NCBI GenBank assembly: GCA_035366835.1
Contig: DAOSIS010000007.1
Span: forward strand, 1-64,000
Reading direction: 5' to 3'
Length of the DNA: 64,000 bases
Source: UBA6109 sp035366835
Lineage (GTDB): Bacteria; Desulfobacterota; Syntrophia; Syntrophales; UBA6109
In this document: piece by piece, positions 7,798-16,456 of the stretch
Layout of the letters: each line of letters opens with the position of its first letter
Numbering within the stretch: position 1 is the first letter of the stretch
The notes under the pieces: generated by a model
What the model was told of the DNA's origin: nothing
The model's input: only the letters and a program-made list of their open reading frames with translations
The model's database searches: none
Position numbers and translations under genes: made by a program

Positions 7798-8958
7798 TCA
7801 GGCCACGCCCAGAGCCTTCAATGTTCCCTGGTGGAAGATTTTCCCGCCATACGTGACCAGCGAACTGCGGACGATGTCGTCTTCCATGTCGGGCAGCCCC
7901 ATGCCTTTCTTGAACAGGTTTTCCAGATAATGGTAGAGGTTGTTCGCATACAACCTCGATGCATCCACCGGCACAGAGCCGGGAATGTTCTTGATGCCGT
8001 ACAGATGCACGCCATGGCGGATCGCTTCGGATCCGGCCGCGGTGACGGCGCAGTTCCCTCCCTGATCGATCGAGACATCGACGATGACGGAGCCCGGCTT
8101 CATGCCTGCGACCATGGAGTCGGTGAGGAGAATCGGCGCCACTTCTCCGGGCACCAAGGCGCACAGGATGACAATGTCCGCATCTTTCACGAAGCCTTCA
8201 ATGGCAGAGCGCTCTCTTTCGAGCCATTCCGCAGGGAGCGCCTTTGCATATCCGCCCTCGGCGACGGCGAGTTCAGCGGGCAGATCGAATCCCACGGCCT
8301 TGGCGCCGATGCTCTCCGCCTCTTGACGGGCGTTCGGCCGGATATCGACGACCTTCACCGCGCCGCCGAGCCGCTTCGCCGTCGCGCACGCTTGAAGCCC
8401 GACCACGCCGGCGCCCAGAACAAGGATATTTGCGGGCTTGATCATGCCTACGGCCGTTGCCATCATGGGGATGAACTTTGCAAGTCGGCTTGCCGCGATA
8501 ATAACGGCTTTGTAGCCGGTGATGGAGCTCATCGAGGTCAGTGCATCCATCCTCTGTGCGCGGGATATTCGCGGAACGGCATCCATCGAAAATGCCGTAA
8601 CGTTCCGGTCTCTCAAGATCTCCACCATGCGCCGGTTGGCAGGTGCGGCAGGATGCAGGAACGTAATCAACATCTTCTTTTCGACCAGCAGGTCGAGTTC
8701 ATGCCGATCTGTCCTGTCATCAAACATCGGCTCTTTGACCTTGAGGATGATGTCGGCCTCTTCGTAAACCCTCCTTGCATCGGGTGCAACCCGTGCGCCT
8801 GCGAGGCGATACTGATCGTCGTCATGATAAGCGCCCGCTCCTGCGCCGGTCTCCACGACGACATCGAACCCTCTTTCCTTGAATTTCGCCACCGTCTCGG
8901 GGATTGCGGCGACCCGATTCTCATTGACCATGATTTCTTTCGGCACTCCAATGATCAT
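7798..8958 (-). CDS. pntA1: NAD(P) transhydrogenase alpha1 (NAD-binding) subunit
   Basis: This 386-residue protein is the soluble NAD(H)-binding domain I of transhydrogenase, related to alanine dehydrogenase. Seen: N-terminal VPKEIMVNENRVAAIPET, the ISRAQRMDALTSM segment at 131-143 and the dinucleotide fold GAGVVG at 182-187. The C-terminus ends before any membrane segment, matching split PntA. Its ATG overlaps the stop of the upstream HEAT gene by four bases, so translation is coupled. Together with the two downstream genes it makes a complete enzyme. Confidence 0.95.
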   Translation of the reverse strand: MIIGVPKEIMVNENRVAAIPETVAKFKERGFDVVVETGAGAGAYHDDDQYRLAGARVAPDARRVYEEADIILKVKEPMFDDRTDRHELDLLVEKKMLITFLHPAAPANRRMVEILRDRNVTAFSMDAVPRISRAQRMDALTSMSSITGYKAVIIAASRLAKFIPMMATAVGMIKPANILVLGAGVVGLQACATAKRLGGAVKVVDIRPNARQEAESIGAKAVGFDLPAELAVAEGGYAKALPAEWLERERSAIEGFVKDADIVILCALVPGEVAPILLTDSMVAGMKPGSVIVDVSIDQGGNCAVTAAGSEAIRHGVHLYGIKNIPGSVPVDASRLYANNLYHYLENLFKKGMGLPDMEDDIVRSSLVTYGGKIFHQGTLKALGVA

Positions 8959-9422
8959 AACAACTTCTCCTTGCCCGGGACGAACGAATCCTGTATCGAC
9001 AGCGGGTCCGGAATTGTCCCCATGATTTTGCGTATGGAATCCTCAACCGCCTGGTGAAAAAACGGCGGATGGGGATTCCTCAAGACATCGTACATCGCGG
9101 TGAGAGCCTTCTCGCTCAGCGTGCCTCTTTTGCGTGAACACAGAATTGTGCCCAGAGCTTCGGCGGCAAGAATTCTGACCTCATAGTAGAGATCCTGACG
9201 CATCATGATCCCGACGACCTCGGCAATGAGGGCGGGAGACGGTTCTTTTATGCTCGCAACGGCTTGGATCGCGGCTTCACGAATCCGCCAGTTGTCATCA
9301 TAGTGAAGCACTCGAATCAGTTCGTTTTGGTGGTCCTTGAGTTTCCTGGACTTCGAAAGCATCTCCAATTGCTTAATGACGTCACTCCAATCCTTGAGAT
9401 CTTCAAACAGGTAATTCGCCAT
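8955..9422 (-). CDS. HEAT-repeat protein, first gene of pnt operon
   Basis: This 155-residue all-helical protein carries HEAT/PBS-lyase type repeats. Seen: successive units such as DDNWRIREAAIQAVASI and DLYYEVRILAAEALGTIL in which a helix pair ends in an A-x-x-A-(L/I) pattern, then a third less regular unit. No enzyme motif is present, so a protein-binding role is likely. Its stop overlaps the pntA1 start, so it is part of the transhydrogenase operon, which is unusual. It may be an assembly or regulatory partner (inference). Confidence 0.75.
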   Translation of the reverse strand: MANYLFEDLKDWSDVIKQLEMLSKSRKLKDHQNELIRVLHYDDNWRIREAAIQAVASIKEPSPALIAEVVGIMMRQDLYYEVRILAAEALGTILCSRKRGTLSEKALTAMYDVLRNPHPPFFHQAVEDSIRKIMGTIPDPLSIQDSFVPGKEKLL

Positions 9423-9545
9423 TTTCCCTCCACCTGCCGTGCCTCATATTTGCGGGACTGTTTTGTCAAGAGATCCGCGTTGCGTTTTCCGACATCCGGC
9501 GCGACAGCCGACGGAGCGCTTGTGGTCCCGGTGCACGCAACAGAA

Positions 9546-9562
9546 GGCACGATGCGTGCCAA
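9546..9562 (-). promoter_or_regulatory. Candidate sigma-54 promoter of pnt operon
   Basis: On the minus strand the sequence reads TTGGCACGCATCGTGCC. The first eight bases equal the -24 consensus YTGGCACG, and GC lies at the -12 position with the required ten bases between GG and GC; only the T before GC is missing (GTGC in place of TTGC). Transcription would run into the HEAT-pntA operon 124 bases away. The element is also a perfect 6-bp palindrome (GGCACG/CGTGCC), so a weaker match exists on the plus strand. Confidence 0.5.
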
Positions 9563-9639
9563 CCGACGAAATCGGAGGGATGAGGCGATAGAGTGTCAGT
9601 AAATTCGGAAAGATCGGTATGTTTGAGGCGGCTTGCGCG

Positions 9640-9699
9640 TCGATGCCCCGATGGCATCGATGGGGCTGCAATATGAAGCATGCGTTGCCGAATGCAACG
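9640..9699. promoter_or_regulatory. Two dyads, candidate activator (UAS) sites
   Basis: TCGATGCC (9640-9647) pairs with GGCATCGA (9653-9660), and CGTTGC (9683-9688) pairs with GCAACG (9694-9699). Both have 5-base spacers and share a TGC...GCA core. They sit about 80-135 bases upstream of the candidate sigma-54 promoter, the usual distance for binding of NtrC-type activators, and immediately beyond the stop of the NtrC-type gene. One of them could instead be part of that gene's terminator. Confidence 0.4.
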
Positions 9700-9711
9700 T
9701 AGGGGTAGCGT

Positions 9712-11085
9712 CTATTCCTCCGGCGGGCGGTCGACGTCTTCGACCTTCAGTCTCTGCATCATGCGCCACAGGGTGGTCCGGTTGATGCCGAGAATTTCCG
9801 CGGCCCGTGTCCTGTTCCCTTCGGTGGATTTCAAGACTTCGATGATGTGGTTTCGTCCGACCTGCTCCAACGAATGGTTCGACCGGAAAACAAGCGTCTC
9901 CTCCGAAGACAAGACCGGAAAGTGCGAGGGAAGATCCTCCGGCATGATCATGCCGCCGGTTGCCAGAAGCGCCGCTCTCTCCATCACATTTTCAAGTTCC
10001 CGGACGTTTCCCGGCCACGCGTGCGCTTCCAATACGGCCAGGGCTTCTGTTGAGATTCCGCTGATCGATCTGCGATTCTCACAAGCATATTTTCCCAGAA
10101 AATGCCGCGCCAGAACCCCGATGTCTTCTCTGCGCGCCCGAAGCGGAGGCAGATCAATCGCGACCACGTTGATCCGATAGTACAGATCCTCGCGGAATTT
10201 TCCGTCCCTCACCATCCGTTCGAGATCCCGATTCGTAGCGGCGATGATGCGGACCGAGACTTTCTTCCTTTCGGCGGACCCGACCGGCTGGATCTCTCCG
10301 TCTTCCAGCACCCGCAGGAACATCTGTTGGAGTGCGAGACTGCCGTCCCCGATCTCGTCGAGGAAGATCGTGCCGTTCTCCGCCGTTTCGAAAATTCCCC
10401 GTCTGTCTTTGAAGGCGCCCGTGAAAGAGCCTTTGGCATAGCCGAACAATTCGCTGCCCGCCAGATTTTCGCTCAAGGCGGCGCAATTGACGGGGATGAA
10501 AGGGAATGCCGACCGGACGCTGTTGAAGTGGATCGCGCGTGCAACGAGTTCTTTGCCGGTGCCGGTTTCGCCTCTGATCAGCACCGTGGTTTTGGAATCC
10601 TTGATTTGCTCGATGAGGCGATAGATGGCAATCATGGGTTCGCTGTTTCCGATGATGTTTTCGAAACGGTATTTCTTTCTTAGCTGACTCTCGAGCAGGG
10701 CATTCCGCATGAAGAGGGATCGCTTTTCGAATGCCTTCCTCACGACCAGGCGGATATGATCGATGTTGAAGGGCTTGGTGACGTAGTCTTCCGCACCGGA
10801 TTTCATGGCGAGAACCGCGGAATCGACGGTTCCATAAGCGGTGATGACAATGAAGGTGACGTCCGCGTCGTATTGCTTCACCGCGCGCAGGACATCCATC
10901 CCGCCGATGCCCGGCAGTTTCAGGTCGGACAGAATCAACTCATAATTCTCTTTCCTGATCTGCGACAGGGCGTCCTCACCGCATGCCGCCACGTCGACGG
11001 CGTAGCCCTCCTTTCGCATAATGTCGCGAAGGCCATCCCTCATCTTTTCGTCGTCTTCCACGATCAGCATTCTGTGCTTCTGCAT
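9712..11085 (-). CDS. NtrC-family sigma-54 response regulator
   Basis: This 457-residue response regulator activates sigma-54 promoters. Seen: a receiver domain (residues 1-125) with acidic pair E10-D11-D12 and phospho-acceptor D54 in ILSDLKLPG; an AAA+ domain with Walker A GETGTGKE, the loop GSFTGA that contacts sigma-54 (the common Ser variant of GAFTGA) and an Arg-rich sensor region; and a C-terminal Fis-type helix-turn-helix, TRAAEILGINRTTLWRMM. The start at 11085 gives a normal receiver N-terminus; a longer open frame upstream overlaps the kinase gene. It follows the kinase gene by four bases. The pnt operon directly downstream has a candidate sigma-54 promoter, so it is the best target. 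Confidence 0.93.
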   Translation of the reverse strand: MQKHRMLIVEDDEKMRDGLRDIMRKEGYAVDVAACGEDALSQIRKENYELILSDLKLPGIGGMDVLRAVKQYDADVTFIVITAYGTVDSAVLAMKSGAEDYVTKPFNIDHIRLVVRKAFEKRSLFMRNALLESQLRKKYRFENIIGNSEPMIAIYRLIEQIKDSKTTVLIRGETGTGKELVARAIHFNSVRSAFPFIPVNCAALSENLAGSELFGYAKGSFTGAFKDRRGIFETAENGTIFLDEIGDGSLALQQMFLRVLEDGEIQPVGSAERKKVSVRIIAATNRDLERMVRDGKFREDLYYRINVVAIDLPPLRARREDIGVLARHFLGKYACENRRSISGISTEALAVLEAHAWPGNVRELENVMERAALLATGGMIMPEDLPSHFPVLSSEETLVFRSNHSLEQVGRNHIIEVLKSTEGNRTRAAEILGINRTTLWRMMQRLKVEDVDRPPEE

Positions 11086-11089
11086 GAAA

Positions 11090-12802
11090 TCATCCCCCAG
11101 CCGTTCCGTCCCCACCGATGGGAAGTTCCAAGGTGAATAGGGTGGCGATGTTGCCGGGCTTTTTACCGCGTGAACTGATGACGCGGATGGTGCCTCCCAG
11201 TCGCCGCGCCATCTCGTAGCTGACAAAAAGACCGAGGCCGATGCCGTCACCCTGTTTTTTCGTCGTCAGAAAGGGATCGAAGACCTTCCCGAGCAGATCC
11301 TCGGGAATGCCCTCACCCGTATCGCCGACGTCGACTCTGATTTTTCCGAGAACCGGCAGATATCGGGCCGTCAATTGCAGGACTCCCCCCTGCGGCATGG
11401 CGTCGATCGCATTGGACACCAGATTGGTCAGAATCTCCTGAACGATGCCTGTTTCCGCTAGGACCGGCGGCATGCCGGATTCCAGGACCTTGTCGATGCG
11501 GATTTTCTTTGATTCGCAGTGTGGGCCTACCAAGGCGAGCAGCTTTTCGACGGCTTCAGCGACGTCCGTCCGTTTCACTCCGCTTTCCGTATGGCGCGTG
11601 AAGTCGAGGAGGTTTCTCACGACGCTGCTTCCGCGCTTCACGACCTCCTCGATGGTGGTCAGTCTTTCCCGGATCTGCGCCTGATCGTTGTTGTCGAGCT
11701 CCTCCTGGAGCATCTGGGTGTAGAGAAGGGCATTGGCCAAGGGGGTATTGAGCTCATGTGCGAGACCTGCAGACAGCAGGCCGAGCGCCGCCACTTTGTC
11801 CTTCTGCACCACTTGAAATTCGAGCTCCTTTTCCCGACGGTAGTTTGCCTTCAACTTGCGCACGATCAGCGCGGCGATGAAATAGGCCAGGAGAAAGACG
11901 AGGAGCAGGGTCGTCATCGCAAAGAATACCATGAACTTGCGGAATCGATAGAGCTCGGACAAGGCTTCTTCACGGTCCTGTTCGGAAATCACGTACCAAT
12001 CGAACGCCGCAATTCTCCTGTAGGTGTGCAGGACGGTTTTGCCGCGGTAGTCGATCTGCTCGTAGGTGCCTTCGTCGCTGCTGTTCCGGTGTCGGGGCGA
12101 TATCCGGATTTTGTCTTTGAGGACCTTTACGCCGAAGCGGGAAGAGGAAAGAAAAAAGCCGTCCCCGTTCACGAGATAGACTTCGCCCGTCTGCTCGATC
12201 ACGGTTTTCTTCAGCGTATCCGCCATCTGGCTGAAATCGATGAGGCCGAAGACGGTTCCTGTTCGCCGTCGCTCGCGGTCATAAAGGGGCGTGGACAGGA
12301 GGATCGCCGGAAACTCCCTGCCGCGATGATGCAAGAGGAAAACGTCGCTTGCCCTTTCCTCATCCGCTATGCGGATCTTGGGCAGATGCCGCGATAGGCT
12401 CGCAGGAGGGATTTCTCTTGTCAGACCGGAGAAAGAAAAGCCGCCCTTTTGATCCAGGATGAAGAAATCAACGTAAACTCTGTAATGTTCGATCATCATG
12501 CTCAAATACTGCCGAAGGTCATCCCGGGATGCCGTGCCGGCGATCGAAATCGTGTATGCAAGCATTTGCAGATCATTCCTTCTCTCGAGAAGAAATCCGG
12601 AGATCGCCTCGGCGCCTTTATCGGAAAGACCGAGCAGGTGAGACGACACCTTTTCCTTGATCAGGTTTTCTCCGCTGCTTTCCACAAGGTAGATGAGAAC
12701 GGAAAGGGGAACAACCGCCACCAGCAGAAAGGCAATGATCAACAGGAACTTCAGTCTATCGAACTTCATCACCTGCAGACTCAAGTCGTTGCCGAATAAC
12801 AT
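11090..12802 (-). CDS. Membrane sensor histidine kinase, dCache type
   Basis: This 570-residue kinase pairs with the NtrC-type regulator four bases downstream. Seen: membrane helix at 18-40, an extracytoplasmic double-Cache-like domain at about 45-285 (with GTVFGLIDFSQ and GEVYLVNGDGFFLSS), a second helix at 290-314, a short linker coil, the phospho-acceptor H349 in GLAHELNTPLAN, and an ATPase domain with N box NLVSNAIDAM and G boxes GDTGEGIP and GIGLGLF. The architecture is like that of C4-dicarboxylate sensors such as DctB, so a small extracellular organic acid is a plausible signal (inference). An internal ATG at 12769 is an alternative start. Confidence 0.92.
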   Translation of the reverse strand: MLFGNDLSLQVMKFDRLKFLLIIAFLLVAVVPLSVLIYLVESSGENLIKEKVSSHLLGLSDKGAEAISGFLLERRNDLQMLAYTISIAGTASRDDLRQYLSMMIEHYRVYVDFFILDQKGGFSFSGLTREIPPASLSRHLPKIRIADEERASDVFLLHHRGREFPAILLSTPLYDRERRRTGTVFGLIDFSQMADTLKKTVIEQTGEVYLVNGDGFFLSSSRFGVKVLKDKIRISPRHRNSSDEGTYEQIDYRGKTVLHTYRRIAAFDWYVISEQDREEALSELYRFRKFMVFFAMTTLLLVFLLAYFIAALIVRKLKANYRREKELEFQVVQKDKVAALGLLSAGLAHELNTPLANALLYTQMLQEELDNNDQAQIRERLTTIEEVVKRGSSVVRNLLDFTRHTESGVKRTDVAEAVEKLLALVGPHCESKKIRIDKVLESGMPPVLAETGIVQEILTNLVSNAIDAMPQGGVLQLTARYLPVLGKIRVDVGDTGEGIPEDLLGKVFDPFLTTKKQGDGIGLGLFVSYEMARRLGGTIRVISSRGKKPGNIATLFTLELPIGGDGTAGG

Positions 12803-12899
12803 TACGGACGTTTGTTACAGGTCGCATGGAATCCATTTTTTTTCAACTCCCTGCATCAGAAGCCGCGACGGTCAAAAGACCGGTTCCGGTGGGGAATCC

Positions 12900-13781
12900 C
12901 TATTTCAGCGAACTTAGCACGACAAGCGACTGCAAGTAGGCTATCAAATTTATCTTCTGATTCGTAATGTGGAGCTTGCGGCGAATGTGTTCACGGTGTC
13001 GATTAATCGTATCTGTAGAGACACCCCGCAAGAGGGCGATTTCTTTGGTCCGCAGGCCGTTCCGTATCATATTGCAGATATTCACTTCCGTCGGCGTAAG
13101 AGATCGAAGGTGATTGGAGACTTGACTTGAGAAAGAGGAACCGAGTTCTTCAAGGTTGGTCTTCAATAACTCAACGTATGGTCGTTTTTCTCTGCTGATC
13201 GCAGGTGTCAATGCATCAAGGATCGGCAGGATCACGCTCTTAACGTTCAATTTTATATCCTCATAAATTTGTTTCTTTTCATTTTCGATATTCGAAAGAA
13301 CGACCCGCAGAGCAATGTTGGCTTCTTGGAGTGCCTTCCTCTCCAGGGAGAGCTGCCGGTTGTTTTCCTGCAGTTCCTGCTCAGCCAAAAGCCGGACGGA
13401 TATCTCAGCAATGCGCTGAGCAACGCCCTCCAACAATGTTCTTTCTTCCTTGAGAAAAGGCCCCTCATCCGATTCCGGTCGTTCGTCTGCATAAATGACC
13501 GAAACATCGCCGACAACTTTATTGCCCACTCGGATTTGAGCGGACTGCTTCCATTCAGTCCACACGAACCCCTTGCTCTCGAAGATAGTTTCCTGAAAGA
13601 CGATGCGGGCGCGGGCAACCTCAGCATATCGCCATGATAATGGGAGGAAGTTTACGAAATTATTCAAGAATTCTGTCATGGAGTCGTGATGTTTCTCTGC
13701 CAGGCGTGCCATCCCGTACAGGCAATTCAACTCCTTGATGCGCTCTTCCAAGGCAGTTTTTATCTTCTCTTCCTGTGCCAT
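12900..13781 (-). CDS. LuxR-type regulator with N-terminal sensory domain
   Basis: This 293-residue regulator has a LuxR/FixJ-type helix-turn-helix at about 228-273 (LTPTEVNICNMIRNGLRTKE, then VSTDTINRHREHIRRKL). The N-terminal 130 residues look like a GAF-type domain without a clear ligand motif, followed by a coiled-coil region (about 130-175). There is no receiver domain, so it is not a classical response regulator. It lies upstream of the kinase gene on the same strand, with 97 bases between, and may modulate that pair or act alone. The base composition becomes AT-rich at its 5' side. Confidence 0.8.
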   Translation of the reverse strand: MAQEEKIKTALEERIKELNCLYGMARLAEKHHDSMTEFLNNFVNFLPLSWRYAEVARARIVFQETIFESKGFVWTEWKQSAQIRVGNKVVGDVSVIYADERPESDEGPFLKEERTLLEGVAQRIAEISVRLLAEQELQENNRQLSLERKALQEANIALRVVLSNIENEKKQIYEDIKLNVKSVILPILDALTPAISREKRPYVELLKTNLEELGSSFSSQVSNHLRSLTPTEVNICNMIRNGLRTKEIALLRGVSTDTINRHREHIRRKLHITNQKINLIAYLQSLVVLSSLK

Positions 13782-14018
13782 TCGTTATCTTACCCCAATG
13801 AATTTCAAGAAAAAAACACTTATTGCCTATCTGTTATGGGCAATAACAGGGCATTTTATGGTTATTTACAGGTTAGACTTAACTTATTAATCAGACAAAA
13901 GAAACAGAAAAAATCGGTGCATGGCATGACTGCATTGAAGATATTAATTCCAATACGAGTCGTCTGATTCGCTTTGACGCTTCGATATAATGCAAATTCA
14001 AGTGAGGTTCCCGTATCT

Positions 14019-15197
14019 ATGAATATATGTGTGCACCCGAAAACAATACAGACGCTGTTTCCTACGGACATTCTTTTTCAGACTGCGTGCTGGAGTCGAT
14101 TTGCATCCCGTCTCGGCTGGAAACCGATTGCCTTTGATTTTCAGTCTTCGTCGGGCGAAGAAGGAGATATCTTGGCTCTGATCAGACCACTTGGTTTTGG
14201 TTTCGCAGCCGCCTATGTGCCACAGGGTCCTGAGTCGAACCCCGAACCGGATCAATATGGACGATTTCTCGAGTCCCTGTCGCAGGCGCTGACCAGGCAT
14301 CTGGATTCGACGGTTGCGTTCATTCGTTACGACCTTCCCTGGGAATCGCCGTATGCTGCCGAAACTGCAATCGGGCATCGATTATTTGAGCACCCTGAGC
14401 CTCGTTTGCGCGAGTTGCGCATGAATTTCGGTACGCGTACCTGGAATCTGAGGAAAGCAGTTTCGGATCTTACTGTCGCCGATGCGTTGATCATTGACGT
14501 TGCACGTGACGAAGAGAATATCATGTCAACCATGAAACCCAAAACACGGTACAACATTCGCCTGGCACGACGAAAGGGCGTCCGTGTGTTTCACGCATCG
14601 ATTGAAATGTTACCGCTGTTTTACGATCTCTACTTGCAGACAGCCAGACGCAACCGCTTCCAACCAGCGACTTACCGACATCTTTTGACTCTTTTTTCAA
14701 CCTTCGATCTCAATTCGCGGTCTTCTGAGATACTCTTTCTTCTTGCTGCACGAGGCCAGGACATCTTGGCTGGAGCGATTGTTGCCATTTCCGAACGACG
14801 AGCGGTCTACCTGTTCGGCGCATCTGCCAATAGATGGCGTGATTTGATGGGACCGTACGCGGTGCACTGGGAGGCTATCAAATGGGCGCGGAGAAGGCGG
14901 TGTCTCACCTACGATATGGGCTCCGTCTCTCCAAATCCCGATCCGATCCATCCGTTTTACGGCATGTATCGATTCAAGACGGGCTTTGGAGGGACCGTCA
15001 TCCATCGTAACGGCTCCTGGGATTATCCGATTGATATGAGAAGATATAATGAATTCCGAAATTATGAATCGTTGGTCAGGTCCATGCCCGTCAAGGCAAA
15101 TATGACTTTCGACGGGAAAAAAGCTTTTTCTGGAGCAGGCGATGGGCATGCATCGTTTATCCACAATGAAACCTGCCCGCCGGCCGTATCGGGATAG
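14019..15197 (+). CDS. FemAB/FemX-like acyltransferase (GNAT fold)
   Basis: This 392-residue protein resembles FemAB peptidyltransferases, which add amino acids from aminoacyl-tRNA to lipid II, and the related BioF2-like acetyltransferases. Seen: N-terminal QTACWSRFASRLGW, the family-like KPKTRYNIRLARRKGVRV in the middle, and the C-terminal pattern PYAVHWEAIKWARRRRCLTYDMG then FKTGFGG, typical of the second GNAT unit. The ATG at 14019 has a GTGAGG ribosome site. A TATAAT hexamer at 13985-13990 may belong to its promoter. It stands alone in an AT-richer patch (roughly 13-16 kb), which suggests acquisition. A peptidoglycan role is inferred; exopolysaccharide or polyamine targets are also possible. 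Confidence 0.75.
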   Translation: MNICVHPKTIQTLFPTDILFQTACWSRFASRLGWKPIAFDFQSSSGEEGDILALIRPLGFGFAAAYVPQGPESNPEPDQYGRFLESLSQALTRHLDSTVAFIRYDLPWESPYAAETAIGHRLFEHPEPRLRELRMNFGTRTWNLRKAVSDLTVADALIIDVARDEENIMSTMKPKTRYNIRLARRKGVRVFHASIEMLPLFYDLYLQTARRNRFQPATYRHLLTLFSTFDLNSRSSEILFLLAARGQDILAGAIVAISERRAVYLFGASANRWRDLMGPYAVHWEAIKWARRRRCLTYDMGSVSPNPDPIHPFYGMYRFKTGFGGTVIHRNGSWDYPIDMRRYNEFRNYESLVRSMPVKANMTFDGKKAFSGAGDGHASFIHNETCPPAVSG

Positions 15198-16013
15198 GGC
15201 TTCTTCGCAGCCGTCATTTTCGCCGGCAAGCGCAGGGCGCATCCGTCGGCACACCATGCATTTCGGGCTGACCATCCGGCAGAATGACTTCGGAAAAACT
15301 CGACTGACGCCTATCGGGCGCATACACCGCATGTAAAATATTCCGGTCGTGATATGCGGTCTTGCGGAGGCGGAGAATGATTATTTGTCTCGGGACGCTG
15401 CGATGTCCGTATCAACTCAGTGGCTGACAGCGCGCCAGTATGCTGAGAAGATACGGCATCTGCGGCTCCCGTCTATTCGTCGTTGCCGCAGCCTATCAGG
15501 CGGATAATCCCTTCTCCCTGGGCTGTCCGGTCACCGACCGGGACAACCTTTTGACTGAAAAGAATCGTTCAATCGTTCGTACGAAATGACAGTCAACCCA
15601 TTTGAGGAGATTGAACGAACAACGACATTAACTGAAAGGACCACCGAATGGATACTGTCGAAAAACCGGAGGTTTGCGGGTGAAGGCACGCGTGATTTGA
15701 ATCCAATCCGGAAGCGAGCGTATTTCTCGCAGCTTGCTGCGGAGCAAGCGAGCGGATCATGTTTGAAATCCCTTCCCTGGGGATCGAAGATTCTCCGGAG
15801 TCTGCTCCGGAGTGCTCAACCTGAGTATTTCTTCAGTCTTGCCTCTCATCGTGAGTGCCTTCCACCCGCAACGTCGTAAGAGAATCCGGCTTGCCATCCT
15901 TTTCATGACAACTCTGATGAAGACGTCGATTATTCGGGGATTGGCAGAATGGAAGCCGTTTTGCGTTTGGGGAAAATGTGGTTTTTAACCCTCCACTCTT
16001 GAGAGGCACTCAG
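15198..16013. other. Non-coding stretch with a dispersed repeat
   Basis: No credible gene is seen over 816 bases. A 97-codon frame at 15586-15879 contains the repeat at 15728-15812 and shows no protein features. The rest is AT-richer than the genome around it and may be decayed sequence. Confidence 0.5.
15728..15812 (+). repeat. Two-hairpin dispersed repeat, copy A
   Basis: This 85-base element begins with CGCAGCTTGCTGCG, has a conserved middle containing CCTTCCCTGGGGATCGAAG, and ends with CTCCGGAGTCTGCTCCGGAG. It matches the element at 58855-58947 over nearly its whole length. Both ends can fold into hairpins, though copy A's hairpins are more degraded than copy B's. Confidence 0.8.
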
Positions 16014-16271
16014 ATGTTAATGAAAATTATTGTGATTTTCGTCGTTGGTATTGTCGTCGATCTGCTTATCACCTATTACACACGCGCCGTGGCTGATAAG
16101 AAGATCGGTATAGCCACCATTCTCAGCGGGTTTATCACGATCGTGAACTTCTTGCTGTTGTCGCTGATTCTCAAAGACAGCATTGCAGACGGAATCTATA
16201 GTATCGTTTCCTTTGCCTGCGGGAATACATTAGGGACCTATTTCGCGATGAAAAAAACCGCATGGAATTGA
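16014..16271 (+). CDS. Small membrane protein, three helices
   Basis: This 85-residue protein is almost entirely hydrophobic, with helices at about 4-20, 29-52 and 58-78 and a short charged loop (TRAVADKKIG) between the first two. A start at 16014 is preceded by a GAGAGG ribosome site; a second ATG two codons later is possible. I do not recognise a family. It is isolated in AT-richer sequence between a repeat-bearing spacer and a gene remnant, so it may be recently acquired. Confidence 0.55.
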   Translation: MLMKIIVIFVVGIVVDLLITYYTRAVADKKIGIATILSGFITIVNFLLLSLILKDSIADGIYSIVSFACGNTLGTYFAMKKTAWN

Positions 16272-16456
16272 GTCTCCATGAACTGGGACGATATCGCGGG
16301 ATTTTGAAAGTCGGTGCGCTGCGTCTTTACGGCCTTGAGGATGTCGAGTGCTCTGCCCATGCAGGGCGTCGGAATTCCGGCCTTTTCTAGATGACGGGCC
16401 AACAGTCGCATGAGGCATTCCGTCAGAGACTCTCGCAGGGATCGCCATGTCGCCAA
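16238..16456 (-). pseudogene. Possible remnant of a GrdB/PrdB-like reductase family gene
   Basis: The minus strand has a 72-codon frame whose middle part, LMRLLARHLEKAGIPTPCMG then RALDILKAV, resembles a conserved segment of glycine/proline reductase B-type proteins and relatives (ARHLE-x-x-GIPT-x-x-x-G-x-A-x-DI). Beyond about TQRTDF the resemblance ends and there is no full gene. It overlaps the 3' end of the small membrane gene. I read it as a decayed fragment; the assignment is from memory of the family pattern and is tentative. Confidence 0.3.

Noticed and set aside
7489..8958. PntA split seen as a frameshift
   Set aside because: The two parts have separate starts and a 24-base gap; split alpha subunits are common in this family.
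9546..9562. Sigma-54 promoter on the plus strand
   Set aside because: The palindrome gives GG-N10-GC on this strand too, but the -24 half is poorer and it would read away from any plus-strand gene.
15586..15879. 97-codon plus-strand frame
   Set aside because: Its codons run through the dispersed two-hairpin repeat and it shows no protein-like features.
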